NCBI RefSeq assembly: GCF_019925205.1
Contig: NC_083567.1
Span: forward strand, 12,028,001-12,092,000
Direction of reading: 5' to 3'
Length of the DNA: 64,000 bases
Source: Metopolophium dirhodum
Lineage: Eukaryota > Arthropoda > Insecta > Hemiptera > Aphididae
Of this stretch, positions 13,701 to 23,860 are shown piece by piece. The position numbers were made by a program, and so were the translations under genes. The notes beneath the pieces are model-generated. The model did not search any database, was not told the DNA's origin, and saw only the letters and a program-made list of their open reading frames with translations. Numbering within the stretch: the stretch's first letter is position 1; each line of letters begins with the position of its first letter.

Positions 13701-16700
13701 AAGGTACGCGCGTATATCACCGAACTCATATCGTTATAATGTATGTACTTGAACTCATAAAATATCGCAGTCTAGCTCTTCGTCATCGCCTATAATGCCC
13801 TAATCGGCAATATCGAATGGCTCGCGTCCAATGACGATGATCGTATAACAATTTATCGTTTATAATAATTAATTCGTTGACGACACAACGGTATACGCAA
13901 TGGTTATACCTTTGCGGAAACGGCCAGTTCTCCCTAATGATGATGAGCGCACGTCAATATTAATATAATACTCACACTGCCAATTAGTGTATTTCAACGG
14001 CGTCGGCAGGTAATGAGTCTATATTATTATTATATTATTATAATCGAGTCGAGTTCCGACTGTTCCAAGATTACCTATACGCACACGCATTCATTGTCCA
14101 TCGGCCGGACAATAACATCCGATAATCCACTCCAATTGAATCTGATTTAAGCGCCGCCATTTAAATCCGAGTGTGTAGCAGTTAAATTCGGGCACATAAT
14201 AATATGATATGCTACACTCTATATGCCAGCTTTTAACGTAACAAGCTGTTAACATTTGACCTACTATATAGGTTAGCTAATATAGTTAATATATTAGATT
14301 AACTAAATGTATTATATTATGCAGACGGCGACGAGATAAAAATTACCTACTCATATGATTTACTATCGCACGACGCGAATTAATCGTTTTGTACTTTTGT
14401 CTTTAGAGATTTAACGCTCTGCGTGGGCGTGTCAGCTGCTGTGCATCGCACGTACCGCGTTCGTAGGTATTTTGATAAAATATTTTTAATTGAAATCATT
14501 CCGTAAAACCTAAGGTGAGAGTGTTTATGAAAAGAAAAAATAACAACGCTCCAACTGCAACTGTGGTATGTATAATAATATGATAATATGATTAGCTCAG
14601 CGTATATATTACACAAAAAATAATCTTGGTACTTAATATAATATTACGTATGTTTATAACGGTTTATCTTCAAGATAAAGCTCAACCGTATCATGAAGAT
14701 ATTGGTAGCGATCGCTAAAGTCACGATGTAAATAATGACAAACAATCGCACGTGGAGTATTATGGATACCAACACTATTTTGTAATATGACAATGTGATA
14801 TGACAAACTCGGTGATCCGTTATCATTTATACATTAACTGCAGTATGTAGATTATAATAGACAGGTACATATTTTAACGCATCAAATTATTACCTGTATT
14901 AAAAATACCAAACACAATTGAATCAACTTGCACGTGCGTAGGTAGGAAACAAAAGTTATTATTTAAACCTATAGGTATTGTGCGCCAACAAAACGTAAAC
15001 GGAAAATGTTCTCTAAAATATTCACAAAGTCGAAATAAAATATTAATATTACCTACTATAGATACGTGTCGTTATATAATACATAACTGTTGTACCGAAA
15101 TGGTTTATTTATGTTTATGAGCATTTATGCGCCTCGGTGATTCCAGTAAAACAATAATTTATAGTATTCAATTGCATGATAATGGCAATAATAATAATAG
15201 GTACCAATAACAATAATCCTAGTGTTAGTATAGTATGTAAGTGAAATATGCGTGGACTTAAATCTATACAACTATATTATTATATTATCGCATTGGCGCA
15301 AAAAGAGGGTCTTAAACCCCCTCTTCAAAATGTAGTACCTACTATTGGTACTAATCAAATATAATTTTTAGAAAATATTGTGAGGGAGGGGATTTTACTA
15401 TACCTTAGTCTCAGAATCAAATTTGGTCTATTGTTATATTTGCGCCTATTTGTATTACCAGTAATATATTATAATGTAGGTACGATGACTTTGGTATGTC
15501 AACCTACCGAAGAAAAATACACATAGTAATAAATAATAATACAATATTATTATTAGTTACTACAAATTTAATTTAAAAAACAGTTATATTATAATTAATA
15601 ATACGTTAGTAAACATTAATTTTCGTTTGAATTAATGGTAAAAAAACTTGATGCACTGATACCATTTTCATAGATATGAAAAATGTACGTGTAACTTACT
15701 AACTTAGTTTACTTTATGAACTTTACTCGAGACAATATACCAAGTAAATAACTTGCTCAGCATTGAGTAATCCAACTCGTGTCCACAGAATTATAATATA
15801 ATGTACATCTTTATTTATACCTATATAATATGTATATGTCACTAGTATCTGTAAATTTTTCGAAATTCAATTTTTTTATACAATTAAGGTGGCACATCCA
15901 TAATCATATCAGAAAAACGTGAAAACAAAACATTTTTTATATCAGTGAATTAATATTATAAAAATAAGTACCACGGCGTCATGCAAACGAACAATTGATG
16001 AATTGACTGGTACGCGTTGTGTACATATTATAATAGCACGATAGGTGATAATCTCATAGGTATTATTGATATTATTAAAATACATCTCGTGGGAATTGAT
16101 TGTAGAAAATATTATTGTTATATTATTATTGTTTCGGCAGTGAATTGTACGATGGCGTTCTCACATATTTACGTGCGTATCGTATCGTATTATAATAATA
16201 TTATCATATTATCGTACATTAATAACAATATGGTTACGTGACATTTTAAGACATCGGTATAATATGCATACCACATTGTTACCACTCCCGTGCGTGCGAT
16301 GCGTATTACAAATTACAATGATATAATATATATATATATCAGTATATTACAATTACATATTTTACATAGTAGACATTATGCACGGATCGCGTTCGAGTTT
16401 AAATAAAATATTATTATCGTGGATATCGAAACGCCGCCGCCGACGGATTACGTCTCAACCGTGGTATAGTAACGATCATAACCCACCGCGCGGTAAGCGA
16501 GTACACAGCATCCTTCACGAACCAAAGACTCCGTAACGCGTCGTGCCGGTTACCGCGTCGCTTACCGGATGTACGGTCCATTATTATTATGACGTTATCG
16601 TTGTAGGCATAGGTACTGCGTATGGTTTGTCTCACGCAAAGTCTTTCTACCGTTTGAATAATTCACAAAAAATTTCAATTCCGAGGCGGAGCTAATAATA

Positions 16701-17404
16701 TTATATATTATTATGAATGTCTATAACGCGTCATAGCGTGGCACTTATGTTGACGGGTTTAAGTCATATAGAATTATGTGAGCACAAACAGTATAGAGGT
16801 AACAGTATTAATCTCGCGGAATCCTATTTTGTATTTCTGCTCCGAATTCTTTCGTTCTGATGTTTTTACCGGTTTTTAACGGCCAATGGTTACCCAATTT
16901 AGTTATTACCGTGGTGTTTTAGTGCGACGAAAGGCAGTTAAAAATATAACAATACGCGGGTACCTACAATTATGCGGGTTTGATAGGTGTGGGATATGGT
17001 GGAATATTATAGACTAGCCTCTGGAAAAACGTCAAGTTCACCACGTCGCGTAGCTTACTCCGATAATTTAAAATGTAAATGCTAATATTATAACTAAAAT
17101 CCTAAATCGTATACAGTTGACGAGAAAATGTCCTGTACGATGGTTATTAAACAAGCAACCACCCTGTATAGCATAGCGATGGTACAATATTATAATATAA
17201 GCATGTAGTCGCGAATATAATACTATTATGTAGGTACTTTTTATTGAACGTGTAATATAAATTCGGTAGCTACCGAAAATGAAATCGTGTTTCAAAAACC
17301 GTAGACCACCACCGTGCGGGGCACACGCCCGTTTCGAGTCGCTTACAAAGTATATAATATACATCATATAATCTCTTTTAATTTAGCCGTGTTTAATTTC
17401 TACC

Positions 17405-17447
<43 letters not shown>

Positions 17448-20400
17448 TCGGGCAAAATGCCATTAAATTGATTAAATCCGATGTCGCGTATTAAACGGCG
17501 CGCTCGACTCTCGGCTGGTAACAAACTTTTTTTTCCCGTTATTTATTTTAGAAAACGCGGCTCGTGGCGTACCTACCAGCCAGTACCTATACCCAACTTA
17601 CAAGATTATAAATTTATATCTCTACGCGTTCAAAAAAATCACGGTCCGCTGGTTCGATTCGTTCGAATCTTACATAAATTTTCCTACATACTATATTATA
17701 ATATAATAATATTATAGACGGGTAGGTTGTGCTGTCACAAGCCCGAGGTCGTACGCATCGTCGAACGACGAGTATTTGACTAGCAATAACAATTTGAACT
17801 AAAACAGTAAAACATTATAATAACGAAGCGGACATTTTTAAAGAAAAATATATTTTGTTTGCACACACTTCGCCTGGCGCAAAGTTTTTTCTACTATCCC
17901 GCGAAGACTTTACGATATTTTATTTATATACGAAACGCCAACCATATAGTGATAACTGATTATAATAATATAATATCGTCATACAAAAGTCGGAGGTACT
18001 TAGCTGGTACTATACCTACCTACTCGAAAACAAATGTTCTGACTTTTTTTCTCAACTCAATAGACAATCATAGAAATGAGTTGGTAGGTACCTACGGGTT
18101 TGATGGACATTATATTATTATTATATTATACCCTCCTCCCGTTCTTGTATTATCTTACGCGCACACAGAGGAATTATTATATTTGAAACGTTTTCCAAAA
18201 CACGTATACCTATATACAAACAAGTATCCGGAAAATTAATTTATGCATAAAGGTATATAATATTATTATTATACTATTATCATTGTCATCAGACATTATA
18301 TTATTATATAGACCGGACTCGTTCTGAAACAAGTCCACCGGGAAGAAGACCAACTAATGTATAATCTGCGTATACATAATATACAGATTATAATGTTATA
18401 TAGCACGCATGGTATAATAATATAGAAGACGATAAATCTATTATTACGTCGTATATTAATCACATACTATCCCTCCTGCAGCGGTCTCCACGTTGTAGGC
18501 ATTATTGTAACGTTATAAATATTAAACGTACAAAACGTTAAAAGTCCCGTAAGACGAATAATAATTATAATAATAATATATTATGTTATACTTGTTAAAG
18601 TAACACCACTACCACACATAGCATGCGTGCAGAGTGAAATTTCTTTTCGTGTCGTCCGTAACGCGTATAATAATAAATAATAATATATATTATTTAAAAA
18701 TATTATAATTACAATAGTAGCTACGCTCGACACGGCCACGGAGTGGATGATAATAATAATAATATTATTCTATACGTTTTTTTAAAAAAAAAATAGACCA
18801 TCGTAAAAGAAAACACGGCCATCTTGTTTTGACGCGGACGAAAACCGTTTCCGTTGTTATTACGTTGTGCGTGCCATATAATATCGTAGAGCCGAAATCC
18901 GACTGAAATGCGTTAAGTATTGTCAATAACTCTTCCGTAGAAACGGTTGTAGTCATTATTTATAAAGATTCCTCGGAATAAATATTATTTTATTCTGAGA
19001 TAATTCCAACTGTTGTGGTAGGTGCGAGGAGTTATCAGCCACGCGTGTTGCCCGAAATATTTTTACAAAATAATAATGCTTTAATTGAACTAATAATTGA
19101 TTTCGATAAATTTGTGGCAAAATATGCAAATGGGAAAATGAATAATTTTGATATGTATTGTTATTTAAAAAAAGTATAGTTGAATATTGTACACAATAAT
19201 CATAATTTGTATCTAAGCTAAACAGTTCCTGTAGGTAGGTATAGAGAATTATTATGGCTGACCTTTTAGCCGGGACTTGTGCGCGGTTCCCTGATAGGAA
19301 ACAGAAGAACAATTTGTTTTTAAAATCATTTGGTTTTGTTTTAAAATAACTTTTTTGAAGTACTGAGTAATGAACTCTAGGTGTATGTACTGTTCACTGC
19401 CCCACACATAGTTTTTTTCTCAATAAATCCACATCCATACCGTATCATGCTATAATATTATCATATAGACACTGTATTATGATTTATGAAAAGAGTATTT
19501 AAAATGTTAGAATGTATAAAATCATATTATTTTCCAAAAAATGACTAGTAATTATGGAAAATAAAAATCATCCATCAGATTATGAAAAACTTTATTTTGA
19601 TGTAATATAATAGTATAACAATATTAAAATTAATAATTTTCTCGCACTTAGATATTTCACTCTAACTAATTATTATTTTGGAATTCGCAGATGAAGTATT
19701 TCGCGTTGACTCGCAACGTGGCTGAGACTATTTACCTAAATATAATAATACGGTCTATATGATTATTATTATTATTATTATTATAACCTCGTCCGCGCGA
19801 GCGTCCCTAATGGATAAATTCCATCAAAGGTCGACGTCGACAACGGCGATAATAATAACAATAATCGATGGCAAATCGTTTTTTATTTTCCTTTTCCGCG
19901 ACGAACAGTCGGAAATCTCGTCCTCTCGACGTCTACAACAACGATTTGTATTAAATGTAATATTTGCAAGTCCATAACATGTACATTTGCATTACTCTAC
20001 AGTCACTATATATTTCGTTGAAAGTGCGTAGGTAATTAATTGGAATTTATTCCGTTAATAAAGAATTATTATTATTATAGCGGTGAGCGTTGGAGACATG
20101 TGGCGTAACTGTTTGAGGGGAGAGACTTAGCCCCCGAATTCGTTTTCAACCCATCCTGGTTCAAGTACGTATCCTTGAATAGAAAAAAAAATTATCGTGG
20201 GTTCAACGTTTAAAATAATTATTACACATATAATATATTAATATTGTGCATGTACGAATTTATGTAGAAGCAGGCCAAAACAGATTCCGTGATATGGCTA
20301 TAATAAATAAATAAAGATAATTATCCATCAAGATTATTGATAGTGATATCGTATAAACATTTACATATAAATATAGTCGTACACAGTTTCGGAATAAAAT

Positions 20401-20871
20401 ATATAAATCTTATTTTATTATTTACATTTAGGCGCAGGGGGGGGGGGGATGGTGCGTTTTACTCTATGATTCATTTTCAAGTTTGATCCAACAGGACTCG
20501 TCTCTGCGACTACTGAAGTCAAGTTACGCTCATGACGAGTTCTGTGTAGCCCTGCCTCCCGCGACTTTTGAAACTTAGTCTATAGTCTAGGACAACTCTA
20601 GCTCCTGCGCAACTGTTAAATGATCCTAAGGTGGTCACCGGCCGTGTCCACCGGCGAAACGTTTCGTTCACGCGTTAGCAAGACGTACAGTGAAAACACG
20701 TAAAGGTACGATAAATTTCGTTGCGAAAAAAATGTAAGTGCAAACGCCGCACGATGATGACGACTTACCCGGCGACGTGACATCGTCGACGACCAGTGGC
20801 AGAGCCGCGGCCGACCAGACCGCGGCCAATGCTACGACGGCAAACGCGTAGACCATCGTCTTGGCCGACAT
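2642..20871 (-). CDS. icarapin-like secreted protein, seven coding exons (full gene model)
   Basis: The model joins 20871-20769, 9491-8847, 8277-8158, 7687-7581, 6164-6072, 3737-3143 and 2733-2642. All introns are GT-AG and all junction phases fit (1,1,1,0,0,1). The total is 1755 nt, or 584 residues plus stop. Residues 1 to about 23 form a signal peptide (hydrophobic AVVALAAVWSAAA). Residues 35-250 are Ser/Thr/Pro/Gln-rich and mucin-like. Residues 290-356 hold the core, with IIDGHRVQINETT followed by an acidic DGDE stretch. This string and its Thr-rich lead-in are what I recall as the conserved part of insect icarapin (venom allergen Api m 10 family); no search was run. Residues from 357 carry seven NQGYHPAP-like repeats, Gln/His runs and poly-Asn. 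The role of icarapin-like proteins is not known; extracellular secretion is inferred. The family call rests on the core only; the rest is low-complexity and may be lineage-specific. Confidence 0.82.
2734..3142 (-). other. intron 6 of icarapin-like gene
   Basis: GT-AG intron of about 0.4 kb. Nothing else is recognised inside. Confidence 0.6.
3143..3737 (-). CDS. exon 6 of icarapin-like gene: Pro/Tyr/Gln/Asn repeat region
   Basis: The acceptor TTTGTTTCCCTCGCAG ends at 3738 and the donor CC|GTAAGT begins at 3142. The exon encodes TPAGPVPLDDQFQTAAASYY, then seven repeats of about eight residues (NQGFYPAP, VQGYYPAAP, IQGYYPAP, three NQGYHPAP, NRVPHPAQ). A more ordinary stretch follows (SDILVNELVAA, LPPNVEFVDVNGKPQ), then His/Gln runs and 12 Asn. 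It leaves one base (phase 1). If the donor is unspliced the frame stops three codons later at 3132-3134. The repeat type recalls extracellular matrix or cuticle-like Tyr/Pro repeats, but I assign no function. Confidence 0.8.
3183..3230. repeat. GTT trinucleotide repeat coding for poly-Asn
   Basis: Twelve GTT units (AAC on the coding strand) adjoin GTG units (His). They lie in exon 6, so length changes stay in frame. Confidence 0.9.
3440..3595. repeat. 24-bp coding minisatellite
   Basis: Repeated units of the type GGTGCCGGGTGATAACCTTG encode NQGYHPAP. At least three units are nearly identical and the flanking ones have diverged (one with an extra codon). Confidence 0.9.
3738..6071 (-). other. 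intron 5 of icarapin-like gene
   Basis: AT-rich intron. Its first part on the minus strand (down to 5883) is coding in the long form of exon 5. A lone strong donor-like CAG|GTACGT with a nearby ATG occurs near 4437 but has no matching exon frame. Confidence 0.6.
5883..6164 (-). CDS. exon 5 (long form), alternative 3' end of icarapin-like gene
   Basis: If the donor at 6071 is ignored, the frame stays open for 62 more codons to TAA at 5883-5885. The added part is clearly coding-like: acidic and Lys-rich, with an internal duplication (NKEILTEG, then NKEITTEK) and an end of NQDNRTNFVKKVE. A weak alternative donor AAG|GTAGAA at 5891 is also phase 0 and could link this longer version to exon 6. 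With the stop used, the protein is about 418 residues and lacks the repeat tail. Which form dominates cannot be told from sequence. Confidence 0.72.
   Translation of the reverse strand: MIDGHRVQINETTVSDGDENHKSFYHFKEIQVMPEEVNKEILTEGINKEITTEKQISITDDDLETQKVETNEIKPYAIMKNQDNRTNFVKKVE
6072..6164 (-). CDS. exon 5 (short form) of icarapin-like gene: conserved core
   Basis: The acceptor follows a T/G-rich tract and ends TATATAG at 6165. The exon encodes IIDGHRVQINETT, then VSDGDENHKSFYHFKEIQ, and ends at CAG|GTGATG (donor at 6071) in phase 0. The core string is the strongest family evidence in the window. Splicing from here to exon 6 keeps the frame. Confidence 0.78.
6165..7580 (-). other. intron 4 of icarapin-like gene
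   Basis: GT-AG intron of 1.4 kb, AT-rich. No other feature is recognised. Confidence 0.65.
7581..7687 (-). CDS. exon 4 of icarapin-like gene
   Basis: The acceptor TTGTAATTTTAG ends at 7688 and the donor GAG|GTAAGT begins at 7580. GGT (Gly) forms across the upstream junction. The exon reads MLESFDKMGLPPIESVGIKQ and then a basic, Thr/Ser-rich KPVRKTTSKTE, and ends in phase 0. The KTTSKTE end runs directly into the IIDGH core of exon 5, as in icarapin, where Thr/Ser/Lys residues also come just before the core. Confidence 0.8.
7688..8157 (-). other. intron 3 of icarapin-like gene
   Basis: GT-AG intron of about 0.5 kb containing a (TTA)12 microsatellite at 7738-7773. Confidence 0.65.
7738..7773. 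repeat. (TTA)12 microsatellite
   Basis: Uninterrupted TTA units inside intron 3. Confidence 0.95.
8158..8277 (-). CDS. exon 3 of icarapin-like gene
   Basis: The acceptor CTTCATTCACAG ends at 8278 and the donor CAG|GTAAAT begins at 8157. The exon has 120 nt, phase 1 in and phase 1 out. The frame is open throughout and includes NVRVNTTTMPPIPLLMNIML and NAFRHHEPS. The internal ATG at 8220 is not needed as a start because the open frame continues upstream to the acceptor. It precedes the conserved core and looks like the part of icarapin-type proteins upstream of the Thr-rich stretch. Confidence 0.78.
8278..8846 (-). other. intron 2 of icarapin-like gene
   Basis: GT-AG intron of about 0.57 kb. 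It would be 3' UTR of the possible short transcript ending in exon 2. Confidence 0.6.
8682..8687 (-). terminator. possible alternative poly(A) signal after exon 2
   Basis: An AATAAA on the minus strand lies 143 bases after the in-frame TAA reached when exon 2 is not spliced. AATAAA is common in AT-rich DNA, so the support is weak. Confidence 0.25.
8847..9491 (-). CDS. exon 2 of icarapin-like gene: Ser/Thr/Pro/Gln-rich domain
   Basis: The acceptor TTAATTTCCAG ends at 9492. The exon opens ATVKSNVDVEASLGK and is rich in Q, E, S, T, V and P, with a Pro-rich stretch (NPSVPVHGQTPKPFYMGD) and then an FQPFQ tandem repeat from 9-bp DNA repeats near 8990-9030. The donor A|GTACGT at 8846 leaves phase 1, so the 645-nt exon is symmetric and can be a cassette. 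If the donor is not used, the frame reads five more codons to TAA at 8830-8832, and an AATAAA lies at 8682-8687. A short transcript ending here is therefore also possible. The composition suggests an O-glycosylated extracellular linker, which is an inference. Confidence 0.82.
15290..15452. mobile_element. possible small inverted-repeat element in intron 1
   Basis: TTGGCGCAAAAAG at the left and ATATTTGCGCCTA at the right form a short imperfect inverted repeat around about 160 bp. No clear target duplication is visible, so support is weak. Confidence 0.25.
17413..17444. repeat. (TG)16 microsatellite
   Basis: Uninterrupted dinucleotide tract in intron 1. Confidence 0.95.
20769..20871 (-). CDS. 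exon 1 of icarapin-like gene: signal peptide
   Basis: The ATG at 20871-20869 starts MSAKTMVYAFAVV and continues through a hydrophobic core to WSAAALPLVVDDVTSP. Cleavage is likely near the AAA-LP boundary. The donor is a consensus GG|GTAAGT at 20768 and leaves one base (phase 1). That base joins CC of exon 2, or CG of exon 3, to give Ala in either case, so exon 2 could be skipped without a frameshift. The region is GC- and CpG-rich compared with its surroundings. Confidence 0.85.
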
Positions 20872-21030
20872 ATCGTAACGTTTCGTATCTTCCTGGAACG
20901 TTCACGCGCAACACTCGCGCAGACAAGTAACACGCGGTAGATGTCGAAGGTGCTGAGGATCTCTACTCGATGTAATAATATTTCGGGCAAAAGAATCGCA
21001 CGCGGGTCGCCGTTCGAGTACACTCTGCTG
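20872..21030 (-). other. probable 5' UTR of icarapin-like gene
   Basis: This is the interval between the inferred start site and the ATG. No upstream intron is needed. Short upstream reading frames occur and I do not consider them coding. Confidence 0.5.
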
Positions 21031-21054
21031 GGCACGGCCGCGTTCCAGATCGGC

Positions 21055-21060
21055 TTTATA
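21055..21060 (-). promoter_or_regulatory. TATA box of icarapin-like gene
   Basis: TATAAA on the minus strand lies about 185 bases upstream of the exon 1 ATG. Transcription would begin near 21025-21030, leaving a 5' UTR of about 155-160 bases. The stretch 20640-21140 is markedly CpG-rich for this window, as expected of a promoter region. Confidence 0.6.
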
Positions 21061-21289
21061 GACATTCACATCCTATCCCCACCTCACCCGCCGACGAGTC
21101 GTCCACGGCCACTGCGACCGCCGCCGCCGCCGCCGCCACCTCCACTTTTGTGAAAATCACCGCAGACGTTTGTTTTTAATAATAATAGTTATTATTATTA
21201 TTATTATTATTGTTGTTGCTATTGCTGTTGTTGTTGTTGCTCTCGACTGCAGCATTAGGCATATTTTAAACTGACTAACTAAAGTCAAA
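21061..21289. other. upstream region with CCG, TTA and TTG repeats
   Basis: The stretch holds a (CCG)n tract at about 21119-21140, then TTA repeats at about 21188-21210 and TTG repeats to about 21240. It is upstream of the icarapin-like promoter and has no gene. Confidence 0.6.
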
Positions 21290-21299
21290 AGTCAAAAAG

Positions 21300-22075
21300 A
21301 AAACTAGATTTGCACAAAATAGGTTATGCATATAGGCAAACTCAACATGATCTGTCATTTAAAATTGATCATAAGACAGTATTAAATAAATCATACAAGA
21401 TGCTTGGTTTCATTAATAAAAATACGCAACAGTTTAAAGATGTATTTTGCTTGAAAAATGTGTATTGTTCTCTTGTACGTTCTTCCTTGGAATTTGGCTC
21501 ATTAATTAAGTCACAAAATTTCCCAACTTATATTAATGAACTTGAAATCGTTCAATTCAAATTTTTGAAAAGAGTTGCATTTATTTATAATATTTCTAAA
21601 TCTTGAAAATCATTTGATGCAGTCCAGTTTTCAATCGGTCTAGGCTCTCCGTGACTCTGTCTCTTAGAAGACGATTAGCAGATGTATTATTTATATATGA
21701 TTTATTCAATGGAAATATTGATTGTCCCTATTAATTGGAAAAATTAGGCATTCGCATAGGTACCATCATATTTCTCTAGAAGTAAAGAATTATTTATCTG
21801 TTTGTCTGAAAAAATCTGGAGCTGATTCATTTTTTCCTCGCACGTTAAATATAGCTTATAACATATCATCCTCATTAGATATATTGTTTTTCATCTACTA
21901 ACTCGTTATAATGTTAAACGCAATGCTATGTTATTTTTAAGAAAACAGTGATGTATAAGTTAGTTTTATGTAAACTTCATGTAAACCTACCTATGTATTT
22001 TTGTCAATATATTTTTTGTAATAATTATTTATCTATTTTTGTTTCTTTTTTAATGTCCATATACTATTATATTAT
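21300..22075 (+). pseudogene. non-LTR retrotransposon reverse-transcriptase C-terminal fragment
   Basis: An open stretch at 21310-21606 reads YKMLGFINKNTQQFKD, then LVRSSLEFGSLIKSQNFPTY and ELEIVQFKFLKRVAF. These are typical of the region after the catalytic domain of Jockey/I-type LINE reverse transcriptases. After a frameshift the next frame gives TLSLRRRLADVLFIYDLFNG and NIDCP, the next conserved block, then a stop and further frame breaks. The catalytic domain is missing, so this is a dead 3' fragment. The far 3' end is poorly defined. Confidence 0.8.
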
Positions 22076-23169
22076 TATAAAGGACCTAGGTCTTATAAAT
22101 ATTTTTCGTTTATAGTTTTTTATGCAAATATAATTTTTTAAAACTAAAGTAGAGCACTTTAACAATATATACTTATATGTCTATAATTTATTGATAGGAA
22201 ATTGAGCTTAGTTTTTAGCGGTTATATTTAAGTATATAACCGCTACATATTATAGTTCAGTAGTTTCCTTTATACCGTATAATACTTAATGAAAAACTAC
22301 AAAAAAAGTGTTGAAACTTTAAAAGAATGAGGAAGTTTAAGCAATCTTAACCGTGCTCCGTTCAGCAGCCGGGGCTTATAATAATTTATACTAATGAGAA
22401 AATGGTAAACTTTAAGAATTTAAACGAACGAGAAAATAATAATAAAAATGATAAAAGAGTCGCTATTATTAGCTTTTTGAAAAATGTTAAACCCGATTTC
22501 TTTAATAGGTATACTAATAGAGTATACAAATACTCAGTCCAATTTACTTTATCATACTCTATAATAATATAAAACACAGTTTCAAAATGTTTTACTATCG
22601 TACATTCGACACATTTACAGCAGTAAGTAGGTACACCATTTCTGGCGCCACTGCGATGGATAAAGATCTTGGCGCCAAAATGTGTGTAATCGTGTGGCTA
22701 GTCATTTTAATAACCACTCAAAATCAAAATGTCTGCAAAGTGTACATCCTGATATTTATATAGAACGATAACATCATCGTTATATTATTGCATTATTGTT
22801 ATATTATAGTAATTTATGGTTTTCATTAAAATATTTTACACATAAGGCATACTATGTGTGAAATATTATATTCTCACCACAGTCGTATAGAACAATACAT
22901 GGGATGTGAACTATCTGGAAATCCGGATTTAAATCAAGTGGATTACATCAAATTTTAAATTTTCGTACTTCAAATCGGCAATTAACAGATTACTTAATTA
23001 AGTTACTATAATAATTAAAAATAGTCAATCTTAACTCTTAGCATACTAATTAGATTTTAATATCAGACGTTTAACCAACCAACCATAAATATTAAAATAT
23101 GGTATACAACTATTGTTTATTGAATAACATTAATTAACTATTAAACAATTATATTAAGTCCGCAATGTC
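22076..23169. other. AT-rich DNA without recognised genes
   Basis: No coding signal is seen. GGCGCCA occurs twice near 22645-22677, perhaps a trace of an old element. Confidence 0.5.
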
Positions 23170-23860
23170 AAAACAAATAACAGTCCTCTCCCAATATTTT
23201 TTGTCGACATCGAACCCAATGTTAATAATAAACATATCTACAACTACATCACTTCATTATACTAAGCACGAAAGTAGTGATCGAAAAACCGAATAAAGCG
23301 ACATACGATCCGCCGCAATGTTTCAATTGTCAAGACTATGGTCACACGCAAAACTACTGCCATCACCCATCGCGTTACGTCAAATGCTCATGAGGCAGAT
23401 CCAGTCCAGCGTTCACTGTTCCGAAGATCATAATATGGCCTGCTTCAAGGGGTGCCAGTTCTACCAAATTTTTCTAAATCGCCACAAAATCAAATCTTCT
23501 AGCTATAAAAAAAATACCACACATACAAAAAACTTATTCTCCGAGTCCCTCCCCCATTGACCCTTCCCAATCCATCCCGTCTATGCTGCTGCTACTTCTG
23601 GTTCAAAACATTAATGCGCAAAACTCGAATTTAAATTTAGCTCTTTCAAAATTCCTATCTGATTTAACCTCTATAATAAATGCTTTTCTTTATAGTAATA
23701 ACCAAATAATTATGGCATTTACTCTTAATGTTATTGTTGTTATTTTATACACTAATATTCCGTTTTGTTTATTTCTTATCTGAAATTATTATCATATTTA
23801 TTATTATATCATCATGCTCATTATGTTTAATTACTAATTATTAATTATTGTATCTTTTAA
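23170..23860 (+). pseudogene. degenerate LINE ORF1 (gag-like) with zinc knuckle
   Basis: Broken frames read FFVDIEPNVNNKHIYNYI and then, after shifts, PPQCFNCQDYGHTQNYC up to VKC. This is a CCHC knuckle as in ORF1 proteins of Jockey/I-like elements. Downstream, SNLNLALSKFLSDLTSIINA resembles the ORF1 C-terminal end. Several stops and frameshifts show it is dead. It lies in the same orientation as the LINE pieces on both sides but out of order (RT end, ORF1, RT end), so they are separate insertions. Confidence 0.7.

Larger units (their letters stand above)
9492..20768 (-). other. intron 1 of icarapin-like gene (11.3 kb)
   Basis: A long first intron with no convincing gene on either strand. 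It holds AT-rich DNA, a (GT)16 tract at 17413-17444, somewhat CpG-richer patches near 16380-16640 and 17440-17560, and a C-free G-run near 20433. ORFs inside are short and lack coding character. Long first introns often hold enhancers, but none can be named here. Confidence 0.7.
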
